Assembly: GCA_009869945.1 (NCBI GenBank)
Contig: WIXG01000533.1
Span: 1-42,588, forward strand
Origin: Mesaphorura yosii
Lineage: Eukaryota > Arthropoda > Collembola > Poduromorpha > Tullbergiidae
Direction: 5' to 3'
DNA length: 42,588 nt
A model generated the notes under the pieces. It saw nothing but the letters and a program-made list of their open reading frames with translations, had not been told where the DNA came from and did not search any database. Position numbers and translations under genes: made by a program. Numbering within the stretch: the first letter of the stretch is position 1; each line of letters starts with the position of its first letter. Below are positions 32,201 through 42,588 of this stretch, in pieces.

Positions 32201-35200
32201 CTTTGCTGGCATCCGTTCCCAGAATATTGCACACGCAATCTGAAACAATCAGACAATGCAATTCGTCAGAATCAGAGCGAAGATGCAATTCAGTCATTCA
32301 GGTAAAAGCGAGACTTACTTCGGCAGGCTCGCTGTGTGGCATCGCCATAAAATCCGTCCACGCACTGTTCGCAATTCCTGCCCTCGGTGTTGAACCGACA
32401 CTGGAGACAATGGCCCGTCTTGGAGTCGCAATTACCAGGTCGCGTGATGTCGATGTTGTTATTGCAGTCGCAGGCAGTGCAGTTCCCGCCCGGTATATCC
32501 GGTGTCCCAAAGTAGTTGTCTGCGCACATGTCGCACTTGGGGCCCGAGTATCCTTCTTGGCATTCACAAATCACGTCATCCGTGAACCGGTCCAGAGCAC
32601 AGCGTCTCGCGAACGAATGGCTGGGGTCAGTGCCTGGACAGCGGCACAATTTGCAGGGCAGGTCGCCGCCAAGGCGTGGATCGCCGTAGTAGCCTTCCTT
32701 GCACCTGTGTTAGAGCGCACAGAGAAATTGAAATCGTCCTCTTTAGTTTTCATGTCACCTTACCTTTCGCAAGAATTTCCTGTGGTGAAGCGCTGGCAAT
32801 CAGTGCAGGTGCCGTTGAGGGGGTCGCAAGCGTCTGCGTGGCCGTTGCACGTACACGCTGTGCAGTACGGGAATCTCCAGAAGCCTGTCTCGCACTGGTC
32901 ACAGCGTTGGCCGTACGTATTCTCTTTGCACTGGCATTGACCGGTCTTGGCGTCACAGAAATTGTCCAGGGACCCAATCGAGTTGCAATTGCACACTGCA
33001 CAGAGTCAAATTCTTTGTATTAAATATGTCTTTTGGTACGATTATAGTTTAACTTACGTGTGCATCCGTCGACGCCACCGAATCCGTAAGTGCCCGCCGC
33101 ACACCGATCGCAAGTGCGACCAACGACGTTCGGTTTACACTCGCATTGACCGCCGAGTGGGTCACAGATTTGGCTCTTCGAGCCCTGTGGATCACAACCG
33201 CACTCGTACGCTCCATCAAACACGTACGCACCGACACTGTACAAAATCTTCTTGCACTCCGGTCTCAGGTTCTCGTACTTTAAGAAGGAGCCGGTGGCCA
33301 TCTTAAACGGCTCTCGGCAGCCGTAATGCTCAAACTCACGCTTTCTGAACTCGTTGGCGTGTGTGGCGAGGAAGAAAGGAATGATGTCAGTTCGTGGAAG
33401 CAGAACAACCTGCAAGTCAATGAATAAAGTATGGATTTTCAGAGCGAACAGACATTATCAAGGGAGGGTAGGCATTGAACGAATAATAATTAACGTACTG
33501 AGTCGAAGAGCATTGTCTGAAGTGGATCTCGATCAGTGCTCATGATCTCAATCCTCACTGTGTACTTTTTCCCTGCCTCCAGGCAGACTGCGGGAGTCAT
33601 CGTGGCGTGTTGGGGCCCAATGACATCTGAAACAATAGCGCGATAATTTAAATAAATTCGTTTGATTCTTCCCGATTATCTGGATGAATATAGAATGTGC
33701 GCAATATTAGCAGAATATTAGTGAGCTCCACTCACCGCTTCTGCTGGCAAGCAGCACTTTGGTGGGTGTATCGCTTGCTATGTTGTTTGCACATGGTCCC
33801 TCGGGGTCGAACGGAGTGTCAGGGACAACTTGTACATTGACCTGCTGCCAGCCTCCGAGCTGCTGAGGAGTGTAGCGAATCATTAAATCGTAGTCCATGC
33901 TCGTCATTACGTTGTCGATTGGAAATTGGAGAATGGCCTCGTCAATGCAGCGCATGAAGCCGATCCCGGTCCAAGAAGCGTCGCGTCTACCGCCGTGGGG
34001 AGGCTCCCGTATAACGACCTCACATCCCTGAGGATACAATCAACACAATGCCATCATTTATTTCATTGTCTGACACGTGCACAGTTACATCTTGTCGATG
34101 GTTACTTGCCTCGCTCGCCGTGGCCAGTTCCGCCTCAGACAGGAGATGGTCCATATTTGGGACAAAGTAGCCTTCCTTCGGGGCGGTGCAGTCGCGTTCG
34201 CCAATTTGAGGCCGGCAACTGCAATTTCCATGTTGCACGTCGCAGTTGTTGTTGTATGCTCCTCCAACGTCGCAGTCACACGGCTTGCAGCCATACACCT
34301 CGTCAGTGGAGAGCAGGAGGCCCCAGTATTGGGGCAGGCACTGGTTGCACCGCTGTCCCGTCACAAACTGCTTGCAAGTGCAGAGACCAGTGTGCATGTT
34401 GCAGCCCTCCATTCGAGTTCCTTTCGGCTCGCACGTACACGCTGTACGTGAATTAAGAGTTCACGGTTACAGTTAAGAGTACAAATATTTAGTTAATTTA
34501 ATGGATGCTCTCAAGGCAAGTTGGAAACTTACGTTGGCAGCCAGCCGAGTTGTTTTCGTCCAAATTCCAGTGATCCTTTATGCACAGGTCACATCGTGCG
34601 CCAGTTACATTCTGTTTGCAGTGGCACGTTCCGGCCCGCAGCTCGTTCTCGTAGTCCGTCTTGGCCACACAACGACCCTCGTCCTTCGAGCCTCGGTGGT
34701 CGCATTGGCAAGGCACGCAAGCGTCCTCGTCTTCGATCCGTCGGCCGTCTTGGAGGTAAAACTTGTCCTGGCACTGCTCGCATTTGTTGCCCTGCGTGTT
34801 GTGCTGGCAGTTGTCGCAGACGCCTCCGCTGACGAATCCCGACTCCTCAAAGACCCTCTGGTCGAAGTGGCAGCTGTTGGTGTGGTTGTGGCAGTTGCAG
34901 CGTTTGCAGGCGTTAGTCTGCTTCACGATGGCCGGTTTCCACTCGAGGTCGTGATAGAAGTCCTCGCACTGCTCGCAGTTGGCGCCCTTCGTGTTGTGGG
35001 TGCATTCGCACTCGCCGTGTACCATGTCGGTGAGGTCGTAGGAGTTTTGTTGGTACTGCTGCCGACTCCGCGACACGCAGCGGGAGGCGTGGCCGTAGCA
35101 CGAGCAGGATCCACGCACGACCATCTCGTAGATGGCGTAGTAGTACTTCTCCGAAATCTCCTGTCGCCGGTCGAGGCGGTCGTCACCCAGTGTGTGAAGC

Positions 35201-38200
35201 TTCGTGAAGTTGAGGCGCAGGTTGGTGATGCGCAGCAAATCCTGAATCTCCTTTCCGTAGGGGTCCATCTTCGACGCGTCGGAGAACGGTTTCGGAATCA
35301 CGCGGAAGATGAGTTCGCCCTCCGTGGAAGGGGTGACCTGTGAGTAGCGACTCTCGCAGAACACGTCCGTGACCTTCACCGGCGCGGTAGGAATGCCAGG
35401 GAAGGAGTGCTCGCAGTCGTAGGCAAAGTAGCGGTAAATTTTCCAGGTGCGACCAAAGTCCTGCGACCGCTCGATGAGCATGGCGGCCGGGCGAAAGGTC
35501 TTGAAGAAGGCGATCAGATGCGTGAAGTGGAACTCGGCCTCGAGATCCAGCTGAATGTACACGTTCTCCACGCCATTCTCAGCCTGCCACCACGAACGAG
35601 CCTGGCTCCTGCGAATCAGGTGCGAAATCTCAACAAATACATCCATCACTCGAAATTCATGGTCAAATACTCATGTATTCGAAATTCAAAGCCAAACTCA
35701 ACGTGGTTAATGAATGGACATTAGGCATTATAGCTGAGAGAGTTCACTGAGAGAGGAACTCTGTACGAGATGCGATAACCTTCTCGAGAACTCGGCTTGG
35801 ATTGGAGTTGGAATTCGAGAGCTCAAAATGAATGAAAGAAGAGCACGATCACGATAGCCGCACTACAACTAAAGTCGGTTGGCAACTTACTGCGGAGCAA
35901 ACTTGTGTAGAATGTTGTTGATGCGATGACTTAGACCCGGCTTGTTGGCGTGTCTGTCACTCGAGTCACACCGGAAGCACTTTTTCTTGTCCTCCAAGTG
36001 CGAAACGATGCAGTACCGCTCCTACAATTTCATACAAACAACATTCACTTGAGTGGGCAGTCGACGCGACAAGTGAGTGAATGCCAACCTCTGCATGGAG
36101 TCCACATGTCGAGGAAGCGGTGAGATTAGCTTCTCGGCCAATGAGCAGGTTCCCAGTTTGTGGATAACAAGGACTTTGATCACATGGGCCCGGCCGCGTT
36201 GGCACGTAACCTTCACAAAGCAAAAACCGGTCACATAATGTGCGAGCACAGGAAGCCAGAGGCCTCAACTCTCAAAGGCGACTGATAAATCGCAACACCA
36301 CTTCTGAGCCCACTTCATGCCCATCGTACCCAACCCGCAGGCACCCCAGCCAACTGTCAACCTACCCGCCTTCCTCTGCTCTATCTGCGTGAGTCTAGTC
36401 AGAGGATGAACGTTATCAATGCGTCGTCCGTTTCCATTGCCATTGCCATTCCCGGGACCGGGAGCAGGTCCGGGTTTGGGCTTCGGCCTTCCGGTCGGCG
36501 GTCTTCGGGTCGGTTGAGTGGGGTTAAAGTACGTCACATTCGTGAACCTCGTCGTCGTATTCGGTAATATGCCGCTGTCTTCAGTGGGCACGCCGGCCGC
36601 GTCGTACGTCTCGTTGTGCACTGTCAGATTGTACAGACCGCTGGTATTGATTGGCGTGTTCTGACTCTGCTTGCGGGCGGGGTCGTAAACATCCTGCTCA
36701 AATGTGACCCTCGTCTCGGACTCGACAGTCTGCGAACTCTGCTGAGTCTGGTTCTGATTCGTCTGGTAGTGACTCTCGATGTACGTTCGCGTGTAGTTGC
36801 CGATGTTTTGGCCGAGCGCGGTCGTGGAGGTCCGGACAATAGGAGTTTGAAGCTGGGCCTGCTGCAGACGTGCCCCGACGCGGTTGCGAGGCCCGGAGCT
36901 GGAGAAGGAGGGGCTGAAGATGGTGCGCTTCGACTTGGCATCTGGATCCGAAATTCAATGGTTAACCATGGTTCAGGGTTTTAATCCACCACCGCCACCA
37001 CCTTTGCTTGAGCGTAAATGTTGCCAGAGACCCCGGTTGTCTTGTTAGTTTGAAGAAGGTCGTTGTGGCGAATTGCCCTTGGCCCAATCACCATTGAAGA
37101 GCAGACAGGAGACTCCCAAACAGCGTCCGGTGTTAAAGTAATTGCATTTAACGCATCACGCCCAAAGTGCTGTTACTCTTTTTCCTCTTATTACCCTGTT
37201 ATGTGTTAATCATTTTCACCACACCGCTTCTCCCGTGTTAATATTAATCGCCCACTCTAGTAGCTGCGTGTTACCAGAAACTCAACCATTTTCGCACAGA
37301 ATTGTAGTACAAAAGGACCGCAGACCGCTCAAAGTGCCAAATGCCAATTTTTACTTTTTTACATAGTTACGAGCTCATAAAATGTGAAACGCATTGCATT
37401 GTTACCTCGTTGCGGAGGTCTTTGTGGCGGTTGTTGTGGCGGCGGCTGCTGAGCGTAGACGTCTGACTGGATGGCGTTCACACTCTCGTGAACGACGAAA
37501 GGAGAGGCAGGAGAAGACTGCGAGTGAGAAGAGGACGAGGCAGAAGACGGTGAAGAGGTAGATACAACTAGCGAAACACCTGAAACACATCAACATCAGC
37601 ATCAATCATGGTAAGACAAAAGCCTCAATGTTCAATTGGCAGATGCGGTGCATTCCACGGGCCGACCACGTCAAATAAGGGCATCATGGATCATAAAAGC
37701 GCATCTTTCACTTATACTTCTTGTCATGGAATTTAATGAGCTGCGAGATGCAGACGAAGAATGCAGAAGCTCCCGAAAGCAGTATATTACGATTTTAATT
37801 AGAAAATGGCAATGGCACGGTTTTTTTTGTTTGGGGCCTTTGTGCTGGACTTCTGCAGTAAGACCAATTTGGGATGCTGCGCGCAATGCAACACGAGACT
37901 GGCGAGGATCAGATTTCATTGTGGGCATTCGTAATAACTAAACGGGTCTCCACCCAAGACACAAGATTAAATCAAGACTCAAGATCAAGCGTTCACGTCA
38001 AGTCAGATGATTCATTGTCATTGCCAGTGCGAGTTTTAGTGGTGGTCAATGATCAATAGCCATTGCCCATTGCTTCATTCATGCGATTCATGATGGAGAA
38101 AGAGAATTTTCGTGAGAAATATTCCTTACCTGTTACTATAAATACAATTATCGTACAAGCTGTACACGCCGTACTCAGCCGCTGCTTCTGGAGGCCAAAC

Positions 38201-38319
38201 CGGCTCCCACCGGACTGCTGCTGCTTCCGGCGCCCCTTCTTCGCGGATCCGATTGCAAGCGGAGTGCTTCCGAGGCCAACTTCGACGCGGACGCGTCCAG
38301 CATCTACCTTCGACTCCAT
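29280..38319 (-). CDS. LanB1: Laminin beta chain with long N-terminal, signal-anchor-like extension
   Basis: Twenty-three exons join in phase to 2,075 residues: 38130-38319, 37406-37579, 36366-36941, 36089-36210, 35891-36021, 34533-35608, 34110-34441, 33736-34027, 33499-33626, 33058-33409, 32764-32995, 32319-32704, 32037-32239, 31875-31971, 31430-31802, 31172-31356, 30673-31091, 30416-30604, 30189-30352, 29973-30108, 29710-29897, 29495-29637, 29280-29419. Order: extension (1-313), laminin N-terminal domain (about 316-570, with [19 protein letters not shown] and [19 protein letters not shown]), EGF-like LE repeats, the beta-type domain IV ([13 protein letters not shown] onward), more LE repeats to CGECFENWD (about 1480), then the coiled coil. 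The coil is interrupted by the beta-specific Cys-rich knot ([18 protein letters not shown], near 1700-1725) and ends in HRTCNA, with the cysteine that bonds gamma. It should assemble with alpha and gamma in basement membranes. One intron uses a GC donor. Confidence 0.93.
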
Positions 38320-41300
38320 TTGCTGGGTTGTGGGCTTGGGACTTGGGGCTGTGGTCGAAATGTCTTGATTTCAGTGGTCAATTTTCGCTTGTCACTGTCA
38401 ATGCCAACGTAGCAACGACAAAGTGTCACTGCACAGCACGAATTGTTTACTCAGCATCGTCAATCTTCCTTTTCGATGGTCGTATTGCACAATTACAAGT
38501 TTCGTTTACCCTTTAATCCTTTATCGGTTCAATACTCACTGACTGTTTACCGGAATGACGAAACCTCGATGCTCAGTTCTTCATCCATTCTCTGATTTAA
38601 TTCTACACCTGCCAACTGTCTAATCTCAATGCGTTACACGAAATTCACAACACTTTCATACGCCGGTCCAGATCGCGGAGTTGAGTTTCTTCATCTTGGC
38701 CCGATGATTACTGGGTTCTGTGCCGAAGTTGCATCTGTCGAAGATGTCCACGACGAATTAAAGCTTGCTGCATCTGCGGAGAGTTAGACGGGACAGAATT
38801 ATTATTGAATGAGACGCAAGTACCGAGCTTGACTTGATAAAGACAGATTCGAGACGATGCTGAGCGCCGTCGTCTCGAGACGTTGGTGCTGATGCGGTCG
38901 TGGGTGTGGGTCACTCGAATCTCGATCCAGCTCAGTGCTCATTATGCTCATTCATCCATCATCTCCTCGTCGTGAGTTGTCTTGACTTGACTTTCTGTTT
39001 CTTTAAATACTGTAATCTGTAGCATTGAAAAGGCTTCATCCAGACACCGTTGCCCTTTTACGGGTCGAGTGTTAACGCGATCACGACTGCTCCAAAGACG
39101 AGATCAAAAACCAAGAGCACAGAGCACGAGAGAAAGGGTTACGACAACAACACTCGATTGGAATGTAATTTGAGACTGCGTTCATCGACTCGGCTCGCAG
39201 CTCACAAAGAAATACTCAATAAATATTTGCTTGGTCACGTAATCGCATTAAATCAGGAGCAGATTCGGAATTTGGAAACAACTTCCTTCTGGCTGGCTCA
39301 GCATAGCATGCTGAAGTTTCGCTCAATTCGCTAAATGGCCAAATCGCTTACCTGCTGCACTGGTGTTGGCGGAAGAGTAGCCCGATACGCGGCGGCAGTT
39401 CCACGAAATGTCCCCGCAGCAGTCCACCTCGGAGAACCGGAGCACTTGCGGTTGTGCCCTTGTGCAGCTGCTGCTGCATGTCCTTAACCTCACTGCACCT
39501 CTGCACCACTGCACTTGCCCACAGTGCACTGCACAACAATGGAATTCTTTGTACCCAAGGACCCAAGGTCTCGGTCCGTTCTTTTCGTTTCTGCAGAGAC
39601 GTTCACAAAGACAAAGACCGAGCAAGTCCGTCTCGGGTCGTCACACAGCCACAACTGCCGAGCATTAAACGGAAAGCCGCATTCGCATTCAGTTTTGAAT
39701 GAAAATGAAACTCGCCTCAGCCTCACGAACGTCTTAACTGTGTACTTAACGGAGCTAGTTCATCTCTGCTGGCTGCTGCTGCTAGAGATCACTCGACAGT
39801 CAACACAGAAAGAACATCATAATAAAGATTACACTTTCAATTTACAGCCTGGCACTGGCAAATGGAATGGAAACAACTGCGGACGGAGCAGAGCGGCAGC
39901 GGAGAGATAAGAGGCCAGCTAGCCACAGCCACAGCCGCACGGAGATGAATTCTTGGTGTGTGATGAAGATGAAGTGATGATGCTGAGATGAGAAGAAAAA
40001 GTGCACTGCAATTATAACAAGAAAACTCCTCCAGTCTTGACTCTTGAGTCGTGGAATGAAACCCACTTGAAGCAACTTTGTATTTGAGTGCTCATACGCA
40101 ACGAGGGACAAAATGTTTAATGTTTTGGGGCCCTGTAAGATTTCTTTCCTTTTTCCTACATCAATGAGCGATGAGATCCTAGCAAGAAAGGGAAAGCCAA
40201 GAGCCAACAATGTGATGCATGAGGGCATAAGGAAGAGGATGCAGCAGACCCTTTCTTTAAGAAACGGAATGGCAATGCGCGCTGTGTCGGGATGAAGATG
40301 AAGATCAAGTCCGAAATGTGAACAGGTACCTTTCGAGTACTCAGTGCAATCTAGACAGGACACGAAGCACGAATGCCTTCCAGGCAAGGGCCATGCCATG
40401 CCAGGCGGACGATGTTGGAATTCCGGTTGTAAAATACTGCGTTGAGTATGAATTATGAATGAGGATGGAGTAAATGATACTCGCATGCATGCATACATGC
40501 ATTGCGCAAGAGAATCCCGGTGCTGCTGCTGGGCAGAGTGTCGAGTATCCTCTCCAAAAGGCAACGACGAAAACACGACATCGGATGTGCGAACGAGATA
40601 GGCGATAAGCTCCGGAATTTCACATTTTTCGCACATTCAATTGCAGGGCTTTCAGATGAGGGCAAGAATTGGCAAATGTGGTTCCATTTGAGATTTGATT
40701 CAAACAAATTTATTTTTAGTTGCAAGATGCTCTTACATTGTGCACTCTCAACCCTCGCCGATGTGGTCAAGTCCCAGAGCGGAAATCCTAAAATGCGTTA
40801 TCAGTACACATTGCTGAGCATTGAGCTAGCAAGAGCAAGAAATCCTTCGACTATGAATTATTTATGAATTCTGCTGCACAGGAAACGGGAGCTTTCGGCC
40901 AGAGTCGGTGCAATTGTCAATTGTACATTTACAGTATTAATAAAATCAGGCTTGTGATGCGCTTACTGCATGACATGATCGATGACCACCGACGTGGTTC
41001 ATAGCCTTTCTTTCTCCTGGCTGAGATTCCAAGTTGTACAGACACGAAAATTACGCATCATCAGCTTGATCCATACAAACGCTCCTGATCAATTCAAGAC
41101 CCATTCTCGACTTGCAACGCAATTACTCAATAATATATCTTATTTTCCACAATTAGAAAATATAGTAGAAAAGAATAGAATGGGAAAACACGATGACATA
41201 AGACAAATCAAAGTTCTATACGCCGAGCTTTATAGTTAGAGCAATAATTCAATGCCATGAGCCGCTGCACGGATTCTGACCATTTCGTTCGACATGGTCA

Positions 41301-41780
41301 CATTGCCCTGATTCTTGATCCTATCCGGTGCCTCGACTCGGCCAAAGCCGAGTCAGCAGCGCCGTTGTCATTGTAGGCGTAGGCGAAATTATTTAAAAGG
41401 GCAAAAAGAACCGTCTACACCGTACTTCAGAATTGGACACAATAGCAGTATTTTTTTTATTAACGCTGCCACTCCTTCGATAGTAACATGGAGAGGTACG
41501 GATAAGATGAGGTTGTGCCAGACAGGCCGGGTGCTCTGTTTCTGTATAACCGTATCTGAAACTTAATTTTTAACTGTACTAAAACTCTAGTTGCTAGATT
41601 TATTGTTAATAGATGGAGCCTGCCATGTTTGAAACTAACACTGTGAGAGAAATTGAATCTGAGACTATTACTACCTGGTAATATTCTGAGTCTGAGTAAA
41701 ATTTCAGTATTTTATGAATTTGATGAGTAAAATTTGTTGCAAATCGAATGAAATTGTAAGAAAGTGCAAAAAAATTAATC
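38320..41780. other. 5' flank of the laminin gene, no gene supported
   Basis: The first laminin codon is at 38,319; an in-frame stop lies upstream, so the leader, any non-coding exons and the promoter are expected here. The longest open frame (39,842-40,636, minus, 264 codons) has random-looking composition, no motif and no splice continuity. There are Cys/His-rich simple stretches and a CAGCCACAGCC run near 39,920, but no clear gene. Confidence 0.5.
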
Positions 41781-41863
41781 GCAATCGGCTAGGATTCGAA
41801 CCCGCGTACCCAGAGGGTTTGGACCTGAACAGTCCAACGCCTTAACCACTCGGCCACGATTGC
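41781..41863 (-). tRNA. Class II tRNA-like gene (Ser/Leu type), possibly degenerate
   Basis: An 83-base unit has a perfect 7-bp acceptor (GCAATCG with CGATTGC), the internal pol III A box (TGGCCGAGTGG), a long variable arm (CCCTCTGGG hairpin), a perfect B box (GGTTCGAATCC), and a T-run terminator shortly after the 3' end. The following base is G, the serine-type discriminator. Two things are off: the anticodon stem TTGGA/TCCAA encloses nine rather than seven bases (CTGTTCAGG), so no anticodon can be assigned safely, and the T arm has one extra A. It may be a tRNA pseudogene, a tRNA-derived repeat, or an unusual functional tRNA. Confidence 0.65.
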
Positions 41864-42588
41864 TGCCTTAGGACCTGAGAGGATTGAACTGGTACTTACA
41901 AAGTCCGAATTGCGGGAATGCCGTCTTGTGACGTGACAGAAGTGGACAACGGACTGTGCCTCTCTCTGCGAGCGAAGCTTAGCAAGAGTTGAGATCGGAG
42001 CTGCATTCAAATGTTTCTCTCCTACGCGAAGGTTTTGAATACACGGAACAGCAATTTATTCTACAGGCTTCTAAAGTGTGTTGCTGAAATTCATATCTTA
42101 CTTTATTCGTTAAAAATTACAGTTAAAATTGTTTGCACGGATTCATGAGCTAATGAATAAACAAACGACGCGGATGAGTGGAGGATACACGCACGTTTTT
42201 ACAACGGAGATGGCTGCTGAGTCCTTCTGGTTCTATTTGAATAATTTATTGACTGGTAAGCCGATACTGATCCTAATTAGCATACTTTAAATTAGTAAAT
42301 GTGATATTGTAAATTTCTTTACATGCACTCGCTGGAGTAGGAGGCGTTCTCGGTGACCCTGCACTTCCTGTAGTAAAATTCGACTTGTGTCCGCAACGAA
42401 AAGACTTTTGTGGGAAATGGCGGGTAACCCCTTTTCAAAGAAAAAGTCCAGTGGCCACCGAATGTCTCAAATACAGGATGGGGCACCTTTATTGAAACAC
42501 TTTTCATATGTACATAACTTCTACAATTTGCGAGTATGAATAGCTTTTGTATGCTCAATATGTTGTCCACCTCTCTTAGAGACTAGCC
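41864..42588. other. Right end, no gene supported
   Basis: A minus-strand frame at 42,319-42,570 (83 codons, from ATG to stop) contains GGHWTFSLKRGYPPFP-like sequence. It has no recognisable domain and could be the end of a repeat or of a gene lying beyond the window. Confidence 0.35.

Noticed and set aside
36022..36268. Alternative laminin start just upstream of the N-terminal domain exon
   Set aside because: The open frame there begins with TTG, not ATG, and reads through a good splice acceptor; the spliced model keeps phase with three upstream exons.
39842..40636. 264-codon minus-strand open frame upstream of the laminin gene
   Set aside because: Composition is random-looking (many Cys, Ser, His, Phe), there is no domain or signal, splice sites do not extend it, and both strands are equally open here.
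42319..42570. 83-codon frame with a GGHWTFSLKRGYPPFP-like stretch, possible transposon end
   Set aside because: I could not tie it to a named element or domain, and it lies at the window edge.
1..42588. CRISPR arrays, operons, ribosome-binding sites or bacterial features
   Set aside because: The window is spliced eukaryotic DNA; no direct-repeat/spacer arrays were seen.

Overview
The window reads as nuclear DNA of a small-genome, intron-dense invertebrate, most likely an arthropod. The reasons are: GT-AG introns mostly 55-90 bases long; a textbook arthropod core promoter (TATA-like box 31 bases before a TCAGTC initiator, 4,275-4,311); a divergent ionotropic receptor of the protostome chemosensory type; and a kinase fragment with an HGD version of the catalytic loop, which I associate with arthropod PVR/VEGFR kinases. 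A branchiopod-crustacean-like or springtail-like genome would fit, but the species cannot be fixed from the sequence alone.

Left part (1-12.4 kb), small intron-rich genes on both strands. Minus strand: a 227-residue HD-superfamily protein with lost catalytic residues (1,070-1,971) and a 132-residue BTB-only protein (2,508-3,070). Plus strand: an unrecognised four-pass membrane protein (4,447-5,498), a CREBL2/REPTOR-BP bZIP factor (6,572-7,248), a CABLES-like cyclin-box gene broken by frameshifts and two stops (7,676-9,038), and a five-finger zinc-finger factor (9,484-11,255). A small secreted protein (11,539-12,360, minus) converges on the zinc-finger gene, and their poly(A) signals overlap.

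Middle (12.4-24.3 kb), the accessory and decaying part: a foldback/MITE-like inverted repeat (12,411-13,048), an ionotropic receptor with one frame break in a poly-C run (14,182-15,965, minus), a zinc-finger pseudogene, a head-to-head pair of orphan membrane-protein genes (18,631-21,067), broken LDL-receptor class A and receptor-tyrosine-kinase fragments (21.6-22.5 kb), and an unrecognised 356-residue coiled-coil protein (22,858-24,284, minus).

Right part (25.6-42.6 kb): a complete neprilysin-type M13 metalloprotease (25,647-28,751, plus, 10 exons) and a complete laminin beta chain (29,280-38,319, minus, 23 exons, 2,075 residues), converging on each other. Every splice phase in these two genes agrees, so the models are strong. 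The laminin is the most striking item. Three well-phased 5' exons add about 313 residues before the laminin N-terminal domain: a basic N-tail, a hydrophobic signal-anchor-like segment, and a Ser/Pro/Gln-rich, heavily N-glycosylatable stalk. This suggests a membrane-tethered or otherwise unusual laminin beta. A class II tRNA-like gene lies near the right end (41,781-41,863, minus).
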